From assembly GCA_002730975.1 (NCBI GenBank), contig PCBO01000038.1, positions 51,014 through 85,887 on the forward strand: 34,874 bases of DNA, given 5' to 3'. Positions within the stretch are counted from its first letter, which is position 1; each line of letters starts with the position of its first letter. Source of the stretch: Opitutia bacterium. Its GTDB lineage: Bacteria; Verrucomicrobiota; Verrucomicrobiia; Opitutales; Seribacteraceae. The position numbers and the translations under genes are program-made. Positions 1-7,717 of the stretch are shown here, piece by piece. A model generated the notes under the pieces. That model saw only the letters and a program-made list of their open reading frames with translations, was not told the DNA's origin and searched no databases.

Positions 1-792
1 GAAATTGCCGTGATAAATCAGCAAATGGTGGACGCCAACAAGACGTTTTTTGTTCAAATTGAGGAAAAGAACAGCGAACTTGAAGTATTAAACGAGGAAT
101 TGGAACGCCTGAACCTCGATCTAGAGAGAGAAAAGCGCAAATTGGGGATCGAGGTCTCCAATGATACGAAGTTCATCAAGGATAAAATCGAAAAGATCGA
201 ACTTAACCTTGATATTGCTCAGGCCAGAATTGAGGAACTCGAAAAAGAGGAAGAGGGATTGGAGGATCAGATCGATTCGCGAGTCGTGCGTTCGGTTTCA
301 GAAATGAGCGAACTTGAACTGGAAGAACTCGACAGCAAACTCAACTCACAAATCGAACAGATCAAATCCCAAATAGAAAACGAGGTCAGGGTTATTCCTC
401 AACAAAACAACACGAATGAAAAACCGGTGTTGGTCGGTCTCGCAGGTACCCAGTTCACGATCGGTGAATTCAATGGCAAGCAACAAACCTTTGAAGTGAA
501 TGCCGCCGACTATACCAAGACGCTCCTACGTGCTCTTAGAGAATACGAACCCGACGAGCACTTCTTCGTGTATTTTTTCCGCCCATCGGCATGCAAGGCC
601 ATTGTTAATGCACCCGGTCGAGGCGGGGTGCAGATTAGCAAGAATCTCCATAAGCTTCTTTGCGACCCAAAGAACAATTTGACTACAATATTGGGTTTCA
701 AATACGGATTCGAACCTATTCATGAAGATGCGGCACTTCTCTTCACCGATAAGCAACCCGACTCCTTCGAAGCGCTTTTGCAGGACTTCTAA
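1..792 (+). CDS. Coiled-coil protein with C-terminal globular domain, 5' end cut by window
   Basis: The frame is open from base 1, so the GTG at base 10 is probably internal and the gene is 5'-truncated; 263 residues are visible. The first half is a long charged coiled coil rich in Glu, Leu and Lys. From about residue 140 a globular domain follows, with a strand motif FFVYFFRPSA and later LGFKYGFEPI. The next gene has the same layout (coiled coil, then a domain with FYLNLFVHSES), so the two are probably paralogues. The missing N-terminus may hold a membrane segment like that of its neighbour. Function is unknown; by position it belongs to an envelope operon running to about base 7674. I know similar proteins in Planctomycetes and Verrucomicrobia only as hypothetical. 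Confidence 0.75.
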   Translation, partial: EIAVINQQMVDANKTFFVQIEEKNSELEVLNEELERLNLDLEREKRKLGIEVSNDTKFIKDKIEKIELNLDIAQARIEELEKEEEGLEDQIDSRVVRSVSEMSELELEELDSKLNSQIEQIKSQIENEVRVIPQQNNTNEKPVLVGLAGTQFTIGEFNGKQQTFEVNAADYTKTLLRALREYEPDEHFFVYFFRPSACKAIVNAPGRGGVQISKNLHKLLCDPKNNLTTILGFKYGFEPIHEDAALLFTDKQPDSFEALLQDF

Positions 793-893
793 ACCGAGTT
801 AATTGAAAATAACTTCACTTTTTTCTAAGAAACTCGCTTTTGTCGCGTCTTATAATTACTGACCACCTTTTAATTTATTGATTTTCTAATAGC

Positions 894-1814
894 ATGGCCC
901 GAGAAGAAGAAGACGCAGGAAGCCTAGATATGTTGCTCGACACTCTCTGCAACACGTTTGGCGGTATTATCCTAATCGCCTTGCTTCTTGCCCTCAGCGT
1001 TAATGAGAAGAGTCAGGAATTGTACGACAAAATCGTCAAGACGGATGACAACCGTTCCGATTTGATCGAGCAGCGAAACCAACTGCGTAACTCCCTGTTG
1101 GATCTCGAGGATGAACAAGCGGAGGAAATTGCCGACGTCGAAGACGAAATGGACGATGCTCGCAAGGAAATCGCCGATTTAAAGGACGACGTTGATGCAT
1201 TGAAGGAAAATGGCGCAGAAGCGGAAGATTTGGCGACTCGCAGCAAGACTCGTCTCCAAAAACTGGTCACGGACGAATTGACCCTTGAGGAAAACCGTCT
1301 CACTTCCGAGGAGCAAATTACACGGCTCGAGACCATCCTCTCTTTTCAGCAACTTTCGCAGGAATTGAAAAAAAAGCCTTATCGGAAGGTTAGCCTCCCC
1401 CAAGCTAAAGGTACTAAAAAGGAGCAACTGCCTGTAGTCGTTGCCCATGGTAGACTTTACCCTATGCTCAATCTCAATAAAGGCCGACCAGTTAAGAATG
1501 AGGATGGTCTTGCTTGGGGGGCACTACCCGACGGGCGTATGGAGGTCGGCGTCGATCCTGCTCGAGGGATTGATCCCAACAACGCCGTACAGCTCGAGGC
1601 GTTTCTAAACTCCGTACGAGATGCCGCCCGAACGGTAAAGAAAGCTTTTTACCTTAACCTTTTTGTCCATTCCGAATCCGATAGCTTTGCTTTATTTAAC
1701 AAAATACGTGATGAAGCCGCCTTACGGGACGTGTCTTATAATTGGATGCCGGTATCTGAACTGCCGCTTCGCTTGAAATTAAGCGAATCTCTAGTTAACA
1801 TCATTCAAAACTAA
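894..1814 (+). CDS. Single-pass membrane coiled-coil protein (MotB/ExbD-like topology)
   Basis: This 306-residue protein has a short acidic N-terminus and one membrane segment at about residues 18-37, containing DTLCNTFGGIILIALLLAL. A strongly charged coiled coil covers about 38-165 and a globular domain about 170-306. A short N-terminal tail, one helix, a coiled coil and a periplasmic domain resemble the topology of MotB/ExbD/ZorB-type subunits. However, there is no clear peptidoglycan-binding OmpA domain, so function is unassigned. The DTLCNTFGG signature is one I associate with PVC-group hypothetical proteins (from memory). It starts with ATG 101 bases after the previous stop. The C-terminal domain resembles that of the preceding protein, suggesting gene duplication. 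Confidence 0.85.
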   Translation: MAREEEDAGSLDMLLDTLCNTFGGIILIALLLALSVNEKSQELYDKIVKTDDNRSDLIEQRNQLRNSLLDLEDEQAEEIADVEDEMDDARKEIADLKDDVDALKENGAEAEDLATRSKTRLQKLVTDELTLEENRLTSEEQITRLETILSFQQLSQELKKKPYRKVSLPQAKGTKKEQLPVVVAHGRLYPMLNLNKGRPVKNEDGLAWGALPDGRMEVGVDPARGIDPNNAVQLEAFLNSVRDAARTVKKAFYLNLFVHSESDSFALFNKIRDEAALRDVSYNWMPVSELPLRLKLSESLVNIIQN

Positions 1815-1887
1815 ATTTGCCTTTTTTTTACATACGCGCCAGCATTATTTCATTTATTTACACTAACCATAGTAGAACTTCCCAGCC

Positions 1888-2145
1888 GTGCCCAAAGAAC
1901 TAATCATATCATTTGCTTTTCTTGGAGTTTTCCTACTTGCCTTGATTTGGGGCGTAGTGGATACTTCAATGGTAAGTAATCCTATATTTTTGCTTTTAGG
2001 AGTCGTCGCATTTGTCGGACAAATCGTGACTGCTCACTTAGCCTTCAATCAGTTTAGTAAATCCACCGAACCAGAAACAGTAAACCAGGAGACAGAAAAT
2101 GAGCAAGGAAGAGACCCAGGAGAATCCGACGGATTCGATGATTGA
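1888..2145 (+). CDS. Small two-helix membrane protein (85 aa)
   Basis: The GTG start lies 73 bases after the previous stop. Two hydrophobic helices at about residues 5-24 and 32-52 end in GQIVTAHLAF, followed by an acidic polar tail. The N-terminus of the 631-residue protein at 4782 has the equivalent GQLALSHLAF at the same place, so the two share an anchor module. The last 47 bases overlap the next gene in another frame. That next gene begins with a third helix matching the third helix of the 631-residue protein. This looks like a three-helix anchor split over two overlapping genes, probably translationally coupled. Function is unknown. Confidence 0.7.
   Translation: MPKELIISFAFLGVFLLALIWGVVDTSMVSNPIFLLLGVVAFVGQIVTAHLAFNQFSKSTEPETVNQETENEQGRDPGESDGFDD
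2087..2091 (+). promoter_or_regulatory. Shine-Dalgarno site inside the 85-aa gene
   Basis: AGGAG lies seven bases before the ATG at 2099 and within the coding sequence of the 85-residue protein. It supports ATG 2099 as a real start and suggests translational coupling of the two overlapping genes. It is one of the few good Shine-Dalgarno sites in the window. Confidence 0.55.
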
Positions 2146-4714
2146 CGAAGAAGTCGAAGAGACTTCTATCAACGCCAAGCACAGGCCGATTGCCTTGGGT
2201 AACCTCATTGGGGGATACGCTTTTGCCGTCGCTTTTGCCGTCCTCGTTTTCTTGGGGATGAGTGATGATGGTGTCGAGGTTGCTCAAAACGAAGATAAGG
2301 AAACCGTGAACGAGGGAGAACTTGCCGGAGCGGCCGAAGGTGCCGAGAGCGAAGACTCCATTATTTCTCTGGTCGGAGGAAAAAGTATCGCTTGGCCACT
2401 CGGACAGGAATGGACTGATCCCGGCTGGACCGCCTCGGTGGATGGGGAGGACATGACTGCATTCGTTGAGGAATTGTCATTTGTTGATGTAAACGAACCT
2501 GGTCAGCACAAAGTCATCTACTCCATTAAAGATACCAACAGTGGGCAAGTACTTGAAACCAAAGAGCGATTTGTAACCGTCAACGCAGGTGGATTTGTCC
2601 GCGATAACGATGTTTTTGTTGACCGTGGCAACGATGTTCTCATCAATCGCGACAGGGATCTAGTTGTCGACGCGGATCGTGACAACGGTCTCCTTTTTGT
2701 CGATAATGATGATCGTCATTTACGATTAGCCGGACGTGACCTTGGTGATGGCGCCGTCGAGGGTGGCGTAGGCGGTCCTGATCGTACAGGTTTTGGCGGA
2801 CGCGGTGGTCGTGGCGGACACGGTGGAGACGATGACGTCGATTTAGGCATTCTCGATCGTCGTCTCGGTAGCGATGACGACGACTTGCTGGTAATCAACG
2901 ACGACGATGACCTTTTGGTTGTTCGTGAAGACGATGATCTTGTTCGCGACAGGGATAACATTGGTCTCGATTTAGGTGGCAACAACGACGTGGATGCCAC
3001 TCGTTTCGAGTTGGACGAGAATGGTCGCGGTGACGACGATGACTTGGGCGATGTCGGAGATTTTGCTGACGATGGCCGTGGTGAAGGCAAGGGCGATCTA
3101 CCCGGTATCGGTGAAGGTAGCCAAGTTTATGCTTACAACTTTCCGAGTCAAGGCGTAGGAGCCGGCATCGGTAATGCAGGCGTCGGAGCTGCCGCTGGTT
3201 TTGCAGGAATAGGGGCAGGAATCGGTCAAGCTGTTCTCGATGGAAAAGCTGTTCCAGCCCTTGGCGGAATTGGTTCTTATGCTCCTGCTGCTCCTGCTGC
3301 TCCTGCAGGTCCCGATAGTGACGGAGACGAATTGTCCGACGCGATGGAGTCTGCTTTCAAAACGAATCCCCAGTCCAATGATACGGACAAGGATGGAGTA
3401 AGTGATTCCGATGAAATAAGAGGGCTTTCAAATCCACTCATGGCTGGCAGTAAGCCCGGTACTCCAGCTCCGGGCGGAGACGCTGATGGTGATGGTGTTC
3501 CTGCCTCGCTTGAAGCACTCTATGGACTTAGCCCTACCAACGAAGATACTGATGGAGATGGCTTCAACGACGGCGAGGAGCTTGCCGCACTTACCAATCC
3601 CAAGGACCCGGCCAGTAACCCCGGTGAAAGTGGTGGCCCTGCTCTTGCATTGGCTCCCGGCGTTGCCGGAGGAGTCGGTGGACTGGTTAACGGCGCAGGT
3701 GCAGGAGTAGCAGCCGGATTGATGCCAGGTCAAGTGAAGCTTCCTCTGGGGCTAGGTGTTGGCAACCCCGGTGTAGGAGTTGCCGATGGTATTGGAGGTG
3801 TTGGAGGCGTTGGTCATGATCATAACGAGAGGCATTGGGAGAATCTTCCCCCAGACGGAAACCTTTTCATCATGATGTACGTTGATGAAAGTGGTTCCAT
3901 CATTTCGACTCGCAAAGCTCTTATGGAAATGCGCGATGGTATGATGAAGGAGGCTCTTCTACCTTATTACATGAACGATGAAAGTTTGTACAATCGTCGC
4001 GTTCAGGTAGTGGGCACAAAGGATATTGGTACTCCGGGCATTGCCGATGATGGTGAACGTTCACTCGAGTTCTTTGCGGCAGCTGCAAAGAAGGAAAACG
4101 TGCTCGCACTTGCTTTTCAGGATGAAGGAGCTCCCTCCTATCATCTGCCCACTTTCAACAAGAACCCGGAGAAACATTATCTCAAGGACTTGGGTGTACT
4201 TCGCAACCGGTTGAACGGTTTTGGCGGAGTCTATCGTGGAGTTATGTTTCAAGTGGATCGAGGCAAGACGTTTGCAAAGTCGTTCAAAGAGTTTGTGGAA
4301 AGTGCTTGGCAGGGTGAAAATTACCTTTCCGGCAAAGGTCACAACTTGAAACCGTATTACTGGCAGGAAAATCTTCATCACATCCGTAATCACGATGGTG
4401 TAGTCTTCAGTGACGAGTATCACCTCCAGTCAGAAGGTGACCCTCAGTACTACCTGGACGCCATCTTCAAGGCCGCAAAAAAAGTAGGTCTAGAGCTTGG
4501 TCGTTATGGTGGAGGTCTAGAGGACGGCAAGTATGTGGGGAACAAAGATGGAGGTAAGATAGCAGCTCAGGTAAGCACTTCTACAAATTCAACTTGTCCG
4601 ATGAAACCAGGTCGTGCTGTTAATCCGAGTATTACCGTCGTTCAGAATGGTAAAACTATTGCTTTTTGCTGTAACGGTTGCAAATCCAAGTTTGTAGCTA
4701 AATCTCGCGAGTAA
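2099..4714 (+). CDS. Membrane-anchored multidomain protein: Ig-like, Asp-rich, TSP3-type calcium repeats, VWA-like, YHS-like
   Basis: The 871 residues read in order as follows. Residues 31-54 are a single membrane helix. Residues 88-162 resemble a DUF5011/Ig-like extracellular domain (VNEPGQHKVIYSIKD). Residues 165-330 are extremely rich in Asp, Arg and Gly. Residues 340-400 are Gly/Ala-rich. Residues 405-500 hold thrombospondin type 3-like calcium loops (DTDKDGVSDSDE, DTDGDGFNDGEE). Residues 505-575 are again Gly-rich. Residues 588 to about 800 form a VWA-like domain with a MIDAS-type DESGS at 596-600. Residues 833-865 are a YHS-like metal module with Cys833, Cys857, Cys858 and Cys861. The domains suggest an envelope protein exposed outside the cytoplasm and dependent on divalent metal. 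Its physiological role is unknown. It overlaps the preceding small membrane gene by 47 bases. Confidence 0.85.
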   Translation: MSKEETQENPTDSMIDEEVEETSINAKHRPIALGNLIGGYAFAVAFAVLVFLGMSDDGVEVAQNEDKETVNEGELAGAAEGAESEDSIISLVGGKSIAWPLGQEWTDPGWTASVDGEDMTAFVEELSFVDVNEPGQHKVIYSIKDTNSGQVLETKERFVTVNAGGFVRDNDVFVDRGNDVLINRDRDLVVDADRDNGLLFVDNDDRHLRLAGRDLGDGAVEGGVGGPDRTGFGGRGGRGGHGGDDDVDLGILDRRLGSDDDDLLVINDDDDLLVVREDDDLVRDRDNIGLDLGGNNDVDATRFELDENGRGDDDDLGDVGDFADDGRGEGKGDLPGIGEGSQVYAYNFPSQGVGAGIGNAGVGAAAGFAGIGAGIGQAVLDGKAVPALGGIGSYAPAAPAAPAGPDSDGDELSDAMESAFKTNPQSNDTDKDGVSDSDEIRGLSNPLMAGSKPGTPAPGGDADGDGVPASLEALYGLSPTNEDTDGDGFNDGEELAALTNPKDPASNPGESGGPALALAPGVAGGVGGLVNGAGAGVAAGLMPGQVKLPLGLGVGNPGVGVADGIGGVGGVGHDHNERHWENLPPDGNLFIMMYVDESGSIISTRKALMEMRDGMMKEALLPYYMNDESLYNRRVQVVGTKDIGTPGIADDGERSLEFFAAAAKKENVLALAFQDEGAPSYHLPTFNKNPEKHYLKDLGVLRNRLNGFGGVYRGVMFQVDRGKTFAKSFKEFVESAWQGENYLSGKGHNLKPYYWQENLHHIRNHDGVVFSDEYHLQSEGDPQYYLDAIFKAAKKVGLELGRYGGGLEDGKYVGNKDGGKIAAQVSTSTNSTCPMKPGRAVNPSITVVQNGKTIAFCCNGCKSKFVAKSRE
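2606..3088 (+). repeat. Asp/Arg/Gly-rich low-complexity coding region
   Basis: Residues 170-330 of the 871-residue protein consist of degenerate blocks such as NDDDDLLVVREDDDLVRDRD and GGRGGRGGHGGDDD. The DNA is repetitive through GAC, GAT and CGT codons. The region probably forms an acidic, calcium-responsive linker between the Ig-like and VWA-like parts. Confidence 0.7.
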
Positions 4715-4753
4715 GTAACTATCGATTTCGACCTGACTACTATCATTTGTAAG

Positions 4754-4770
4754 GCCTGTACCCATCAGGC
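4754..4770 (+). other. Small hairpin in the leader of the toroid gene
   Basis: GCCTG and CAGGC form a five-base stem with a seven-base loop, 11 bases before the ATG at 4782. There is no T-tract, so it is not a normal terminator. It might affect translation start or RNA stability, or be chance. Confidence 0.2.
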
Positions 4771-4781
4771 TACCTGAAACC

Positions 4782-6677
4782 ATGTCGAGCAAGTTGTTAG
4801 CTTCTTTTGTACTTGCCGGTGGATTGGCGGTGGCGATGGGAGCAGGTTTTCTTATTGGAGGCTTGATACTAGGAGTTGTGCTCCTTCTTGTTGCTTTAGG
4901 GCAGCTGGCTCTCTCACACCTTGCTTTTTTCGAGGAGCGGAAGCGTCGTCTGCCGCGAGCCGTGGGTCCGCTGCCATGGCTGAACATGGCGATGTCTTAC
5001 CTTTTGGTTGCCATGGCCTTGGGGCTTTTCTTGCTCAAGACTCTCTCTGATGGTCGTCAGGATACCATTGCAAAAGCCGGACAAGTTCCGGGTGACGAAA
5101 CCGATGGGCAGAATATTCCCGAGAGTTTGGGGACTAATATAGCTTCCGGTGGAGAGCGGGCTCGTTTGGGGAACGTCGGTCGAGGCGAAGGTGACGATGC
5201 TACGAAAGGGGGGGCTAACGAGGATAATCAAAATGCCATGCGGGAAGCGCAGGTGTTCAATCCTGATATTGCCGGGGCTGCTGCCGGAACAGGTCAGCTG
5301 ACTAATGTTTCCGCTCTAGAGATTCCGGATCAAGTTGAACCCGGAGAGACAGACTTGGGCAAAGTCGATGCTGTGGACGAACTGTTGGCTCGTGTGGGCG
5401 AGGACGATGAAAACGTGGAAGCGGGCGATCCTGACGCCGAACTCGTGTTTGAGGTAGATGACGATTCGCTCGCTTTCGACGTCACAGTATTTCAAGGCGA
5501 TAAACGTGAGCCTGACGTGGTGCGTAAGTCTAAAGGGGAAAAAGTTCTCAACGTGCGTGTGGGCAAAAACAGTTTGGGAATTGCCGTTCCCAAGTCCATG
5601 AGCGGTCGTTGCGACAAACTGGGCAGATTTTCTCGATTAAACCGTGCCGGCGTTCAGAATCCGGTGGCTGTGGAAAAGGCAGTGACCAAGTCTCTCGATT
5701 GGCTGACTCTTAACCAAAACGAGGATGGATCGTGGGGTAAGACTTCTCAGGGAGCCATGACCGGCTTTGCCTTGCTTTGTTACTTGGGTCATTGCGAACT
5801 TACGGATTCCGTTGTTTACGGTGAAGCCGTTAGCAATGGAATCAACTATCTTGTCGACTTGGGCGTTAAGAAGGATGGCTGGCTGTACACCACTAACAAT
5901 CGACACGGTGCGGCTTATGCTCAAGGGATTGCCACTTATGCCTTGGCTGAGTCTTACGGGATGACGGAGAAGGATTTTATTTTGCCAACGCTTGAAAAAG
6001 CCGTTCACCGAATTGTGTCCGGGCAGAAACAGGACGGTGGATGGTATTACTTGGAGGAACGCAAAGGCCCGAATAATATGCGATTTGATGACTTTGGAAA
6101 GAACGTCAAGAATGCCAGTGATACCTCGGTCAGTGGTTGGCAGTTTCAAGCTCTCAAGGCTGCGTTCAATACCGGTGTGGTTTTCCCGGGAGTCGAGCCA
6201 GCTCTTGAAGCGGCTGTGAAAAACTTTTATCGTGTATATTCCCCCAAGAACGGTGGCTTTGGTTACCGCAAGGCTTCGGATACAAATAATATCAGACACA
6301 AGTTGACTGGCGTTGGTTCTTTGGGTGTGCAATCTTGGGAGACGGGACACCCTTCCAAAGATAAAAGAAGAGAGGTTCTAACGAAAGCTACTCAACATAT
6401 TCTAAAGGCCAATAAAGGTATGAGTTATGGTAGCGAAGACTCGAACCTCTATTCTTGGTATTATGATACTCAGGCCCTTTTTAATTACGGTGGAGCTTCA
6501 TGGGTTTCATGGAATCGTAGAATGGAACCTATGCTTTTGGCTGCTCAAAATGACAATGGCAGTTGGCCTGCCGAAGGGAGCAACTTGACTGCCAAGCGAG
6601 GCGGGAAAGATGGCGACGTATATCGTACGACTCTTTGTACCCTCATGCTAGAGGTGTACTATCGTTACGTCTACTGA
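4782..6677 (+). CDS. Membrane-anchored prenyltransferase/squalene-oxidase-repeat (alpha/alpha toroid) protein
   Basis: This 631-residue protein has three hydrophobic helices in residues 5-88, a long acidic low-complexity linker (90-250), then a C-terminal toroid (about 290-631). The toroid shows QW-like repeats: NQNEDGSWG at 311, QKQDGGWYY at 415, NGGFGY at 490 and QNDNGSWP at 589. This fold belongs to terpene cyclases, prenyltransferases and complement-like proteins. I see no DxDD cyclase motif, so it is more likely a binding or structural module than a squalene cyclase. Residues 40-49 (GQLALSHLAF) match the 85-residue protein upstream, and the third helix (LPWLNMAMSYLLVAMALGLF) corresponds to the anchor of the 871-residue protein. 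It starts 67 bases after that gene. Confidence 0.85.
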   Translation: MSSKLLASFVLAGGLAVAMGAGFLIGGLILGVVLLLVALGQLALSHLAFFEERKRRLPRAVGPLPWLNMAMSYLLVAMALGLFLLKTLSDGRQDTIAKAGQVPGDETDGQNIPESLGTNIASGGERARLGNVGRGEGDDATKGGANEDNQNAMREAQVFNPDIAGAAAGTGQLTNVSALEIPDQVEPGETDLGKVDAVDELLARVGEDDENVEAGDPDAELVFEVDDDSLAFDVTVFQGDKREPDVVRKSKGEKVLNVRVGKNSLGIAVPKSMSGRCDKLGRFSRLNRAGVQNPVAVEKAVTKSLDWLTLNQNEDGSWGKTSQGAMTGFALLCYLGHCELTDSVVYGEAVSNGINYLVDLGVKKDGWLYTTNNRHGAAYAQGIATYALAESYGMTEKDFILPTLEKAVHRIVSGQKQDGGWYYLEERKGPNNMRFDDFGKNVKNASDTSVSGWQFQALKAAFNTGVVFPGVEPALEAAVKNFYRVYSPKNGGFGYRKASDTNNIRHKLTGVGSLGVQSWETGHPSKDKRREVLTKATQHILKANKGMSYGSEDSNLYSWYYDTQALFNYGGASWVSWNRRMEPMLLAAQNDNGSWPAEGSNLTAKRGGKDGDVYRTTLCTLMLEVYYRYVY

Positions 6678-6705
6678 GTTGCTCTCAGGCAAAGCTATTT
6701 CAGCT

Positions 6706-7674
6706 ATGTCGTCGATACCGTTCAAACTTCTCCTCATGGTTTTCCCGTTGGCGACGATCTCCTTTGTCTGCGCTCAATTTGGCGAACTCCCTACAAAGTC
6801 TAAAGGAAAGCTGAACGGCATTCTAGTTGCAAAGGGAAACGCTTGGATAGAGGTTAAGGATGATGAGGGATATCCTCATCGTTATCTCCCCGGTTGGGTC
6901 GGGGGGCCGCCCAATCGTGGAGGTGGCTTCGATCGTGCGGTTTTGAGTCAACTCGACGACATCCCCGTCGGTAACCGGGTTCAACTTACTTGGCATTGGG
7001 ACGGCCACTTGAGGGTTGATCGCTTGAAATTACTACGACCGTATAACAGAAAAGGGGTTACGGTAGGTAAAATCTTGGACAAGGGTGACCATTGGGTGGA
7101 GATGAGTTCTTCACGTTTTGGAATTCCCTTTCGCTATTACGCAAGATGGGTGGGAGGATTACCTGAGAGAGGGGGAGGCTATGATGAAGGAACCTTATCT
7201 TCCATCGAAGAATTGCAACCTGATGACAAAGTCAAGTTAACCTGGGTCTTCGATGCGCGTCCGCGAATCGTTTCCTTTCGCGGTGTTGAGGAAGAGGAGA
7301 GTCTTTTCGTGCCCTTTTATGAAAAGGTAGATCTTTTTCGTCCGCAGCCTCGGGCACCCATATCTTCCAGTCCTGCGAATCCTTTCGATCAAGTCACTCC
7401 TAAAACACCCAGCACTGTCAATCCCTTTGGACGAGATGCCGGCAGCCCTTTCGATCATGTTTCGCCTAACGCCTCTCCTGTCCCTTCCGTCGTCAGTCCC
7501 TTCGACATGACTCCTTCACCATCTATTGGTGTAGCGCCTAATGCTTCCAATCCTTTTGAGAAACAGCCCATAAGCCCACCTGTAGCAACCCCGTCGCCAT
7601 TTGATTCTAATATCCCGGCCAACCCCTTTGACGTTCAATCAAAACCGATTCCAACGAACTCTTTCGACAAATAG
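6706..7674 (+). CDS. Secreted protein with duplicated domain and NPF/SPF-repeat tail
   Basis: The ATG at 6706 is preferred to the upstream TTG at 6679 because it begins a normal signal peptide (MSSIPFKLLLMVFPLATISFVCA, cut before QFG). The 322-residue protein has two copies of a domain of about 76 residues (34-109 and 116-193). Each copy holds a YxxxWVGG(P/L)PxRGGG(F/Y)D motif and ends in (V/D)xVxLTW. A Pro/Ser/Asn-rich tail follows with four NPF, three SPF and one NSF motifs. It lies 28 bases after the toroid gene and is probably its last operon partner. No enzyme motif is recognisable; a periplasmic or surface binding role is possible but inferred. Confidence 0.8.
   Translation: MSSIPFKLLLMVFPLATISFVCAQFGELPTKSKGKLNGILVAKGNAWIEVKDDEGYPHRYLPGWVGGPPNRGGGFDRAVLSQLDDIPVGNRVQLTWHWDGHLRVDRLKLLRPYNRKGVTVGKILDKGDHWVEMSSSRFGIPFRYYARWVGGLPERGGGYDEGTLSSIEELQPDDKVKLTWVFDARPRIVSFRGVEEEESLFVPFYEKVDLFRPQPRAPISSSPANPFDQVTPKTPSTVNPFGRDAGSPFDHVSPNASPVPSVVSPFDMTPSPSIGVAPNASNPFEKQPISPPVATPSPFDSNIPANPFDVQSKPIPTNSFDK
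6805..7032 (+). repeat. First copy of duplicated domain
   Basis: Residues 34-109 of the secreted protein align with residues 116-193. Shared landmarks are the Trp-containing strand (NAWIEV), the central WVGG motif, RGGG(F/Y)D and the LTW strand. Confidence 0.65.
7051..7284 (+). repeat. Second copy of duplicated domain
   Basis: Residues 116-193 carry the matching landmarks (DHWVEM, RWVGGLPERGGGYD, VKLTW). The copies have diverged at DNA level, so the duplication is old. Confidence 0.65.
7378..7665 (+). repeat. NPF/SPF tripeptide repeat tail
   Basis: In residues 225-320, NPF occurs at 225, 239, 282 and 306, SPF at 247, 264 and 297, and NSF at 318, separated by Pro/Ser/Thr-rich spacers. Most are followed by Asp or Glu. 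Confidence 0.65.
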
Positions 7675-7717
7675 ATTGGTCTTTGGCCAACTTTTCGCGA
7701 TCTTAAGAATTTATACT

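Noticed and set aside
848..893. TATAAT at 851-856 as a promoter for the gene at 894
   Set aside because: The -10 match is perfect, but no -35-like hexamer lies at a suitable distance in this AT-rich gap.
2099..2145. Programmed frameshift joining the 85-residue and 871-residue proteins
   Set aside because: No obvious slippery heptamer is seen in the overlap, and a good Shine-Dalgarno plus ATG explains separate initiation. Kept only as an evolutionary idea.
5637..6350. 237-codon frame antisense to the toroid gene
   Set aside because: Explained by codon bias of the sense gene; no domain, signal or start site.
7675..7717. TTGG...CCAA hairpin between convergent genes as a terminator
   Set aside because: The stem is only four to five bases with a weak T-rich tail; not convincing.
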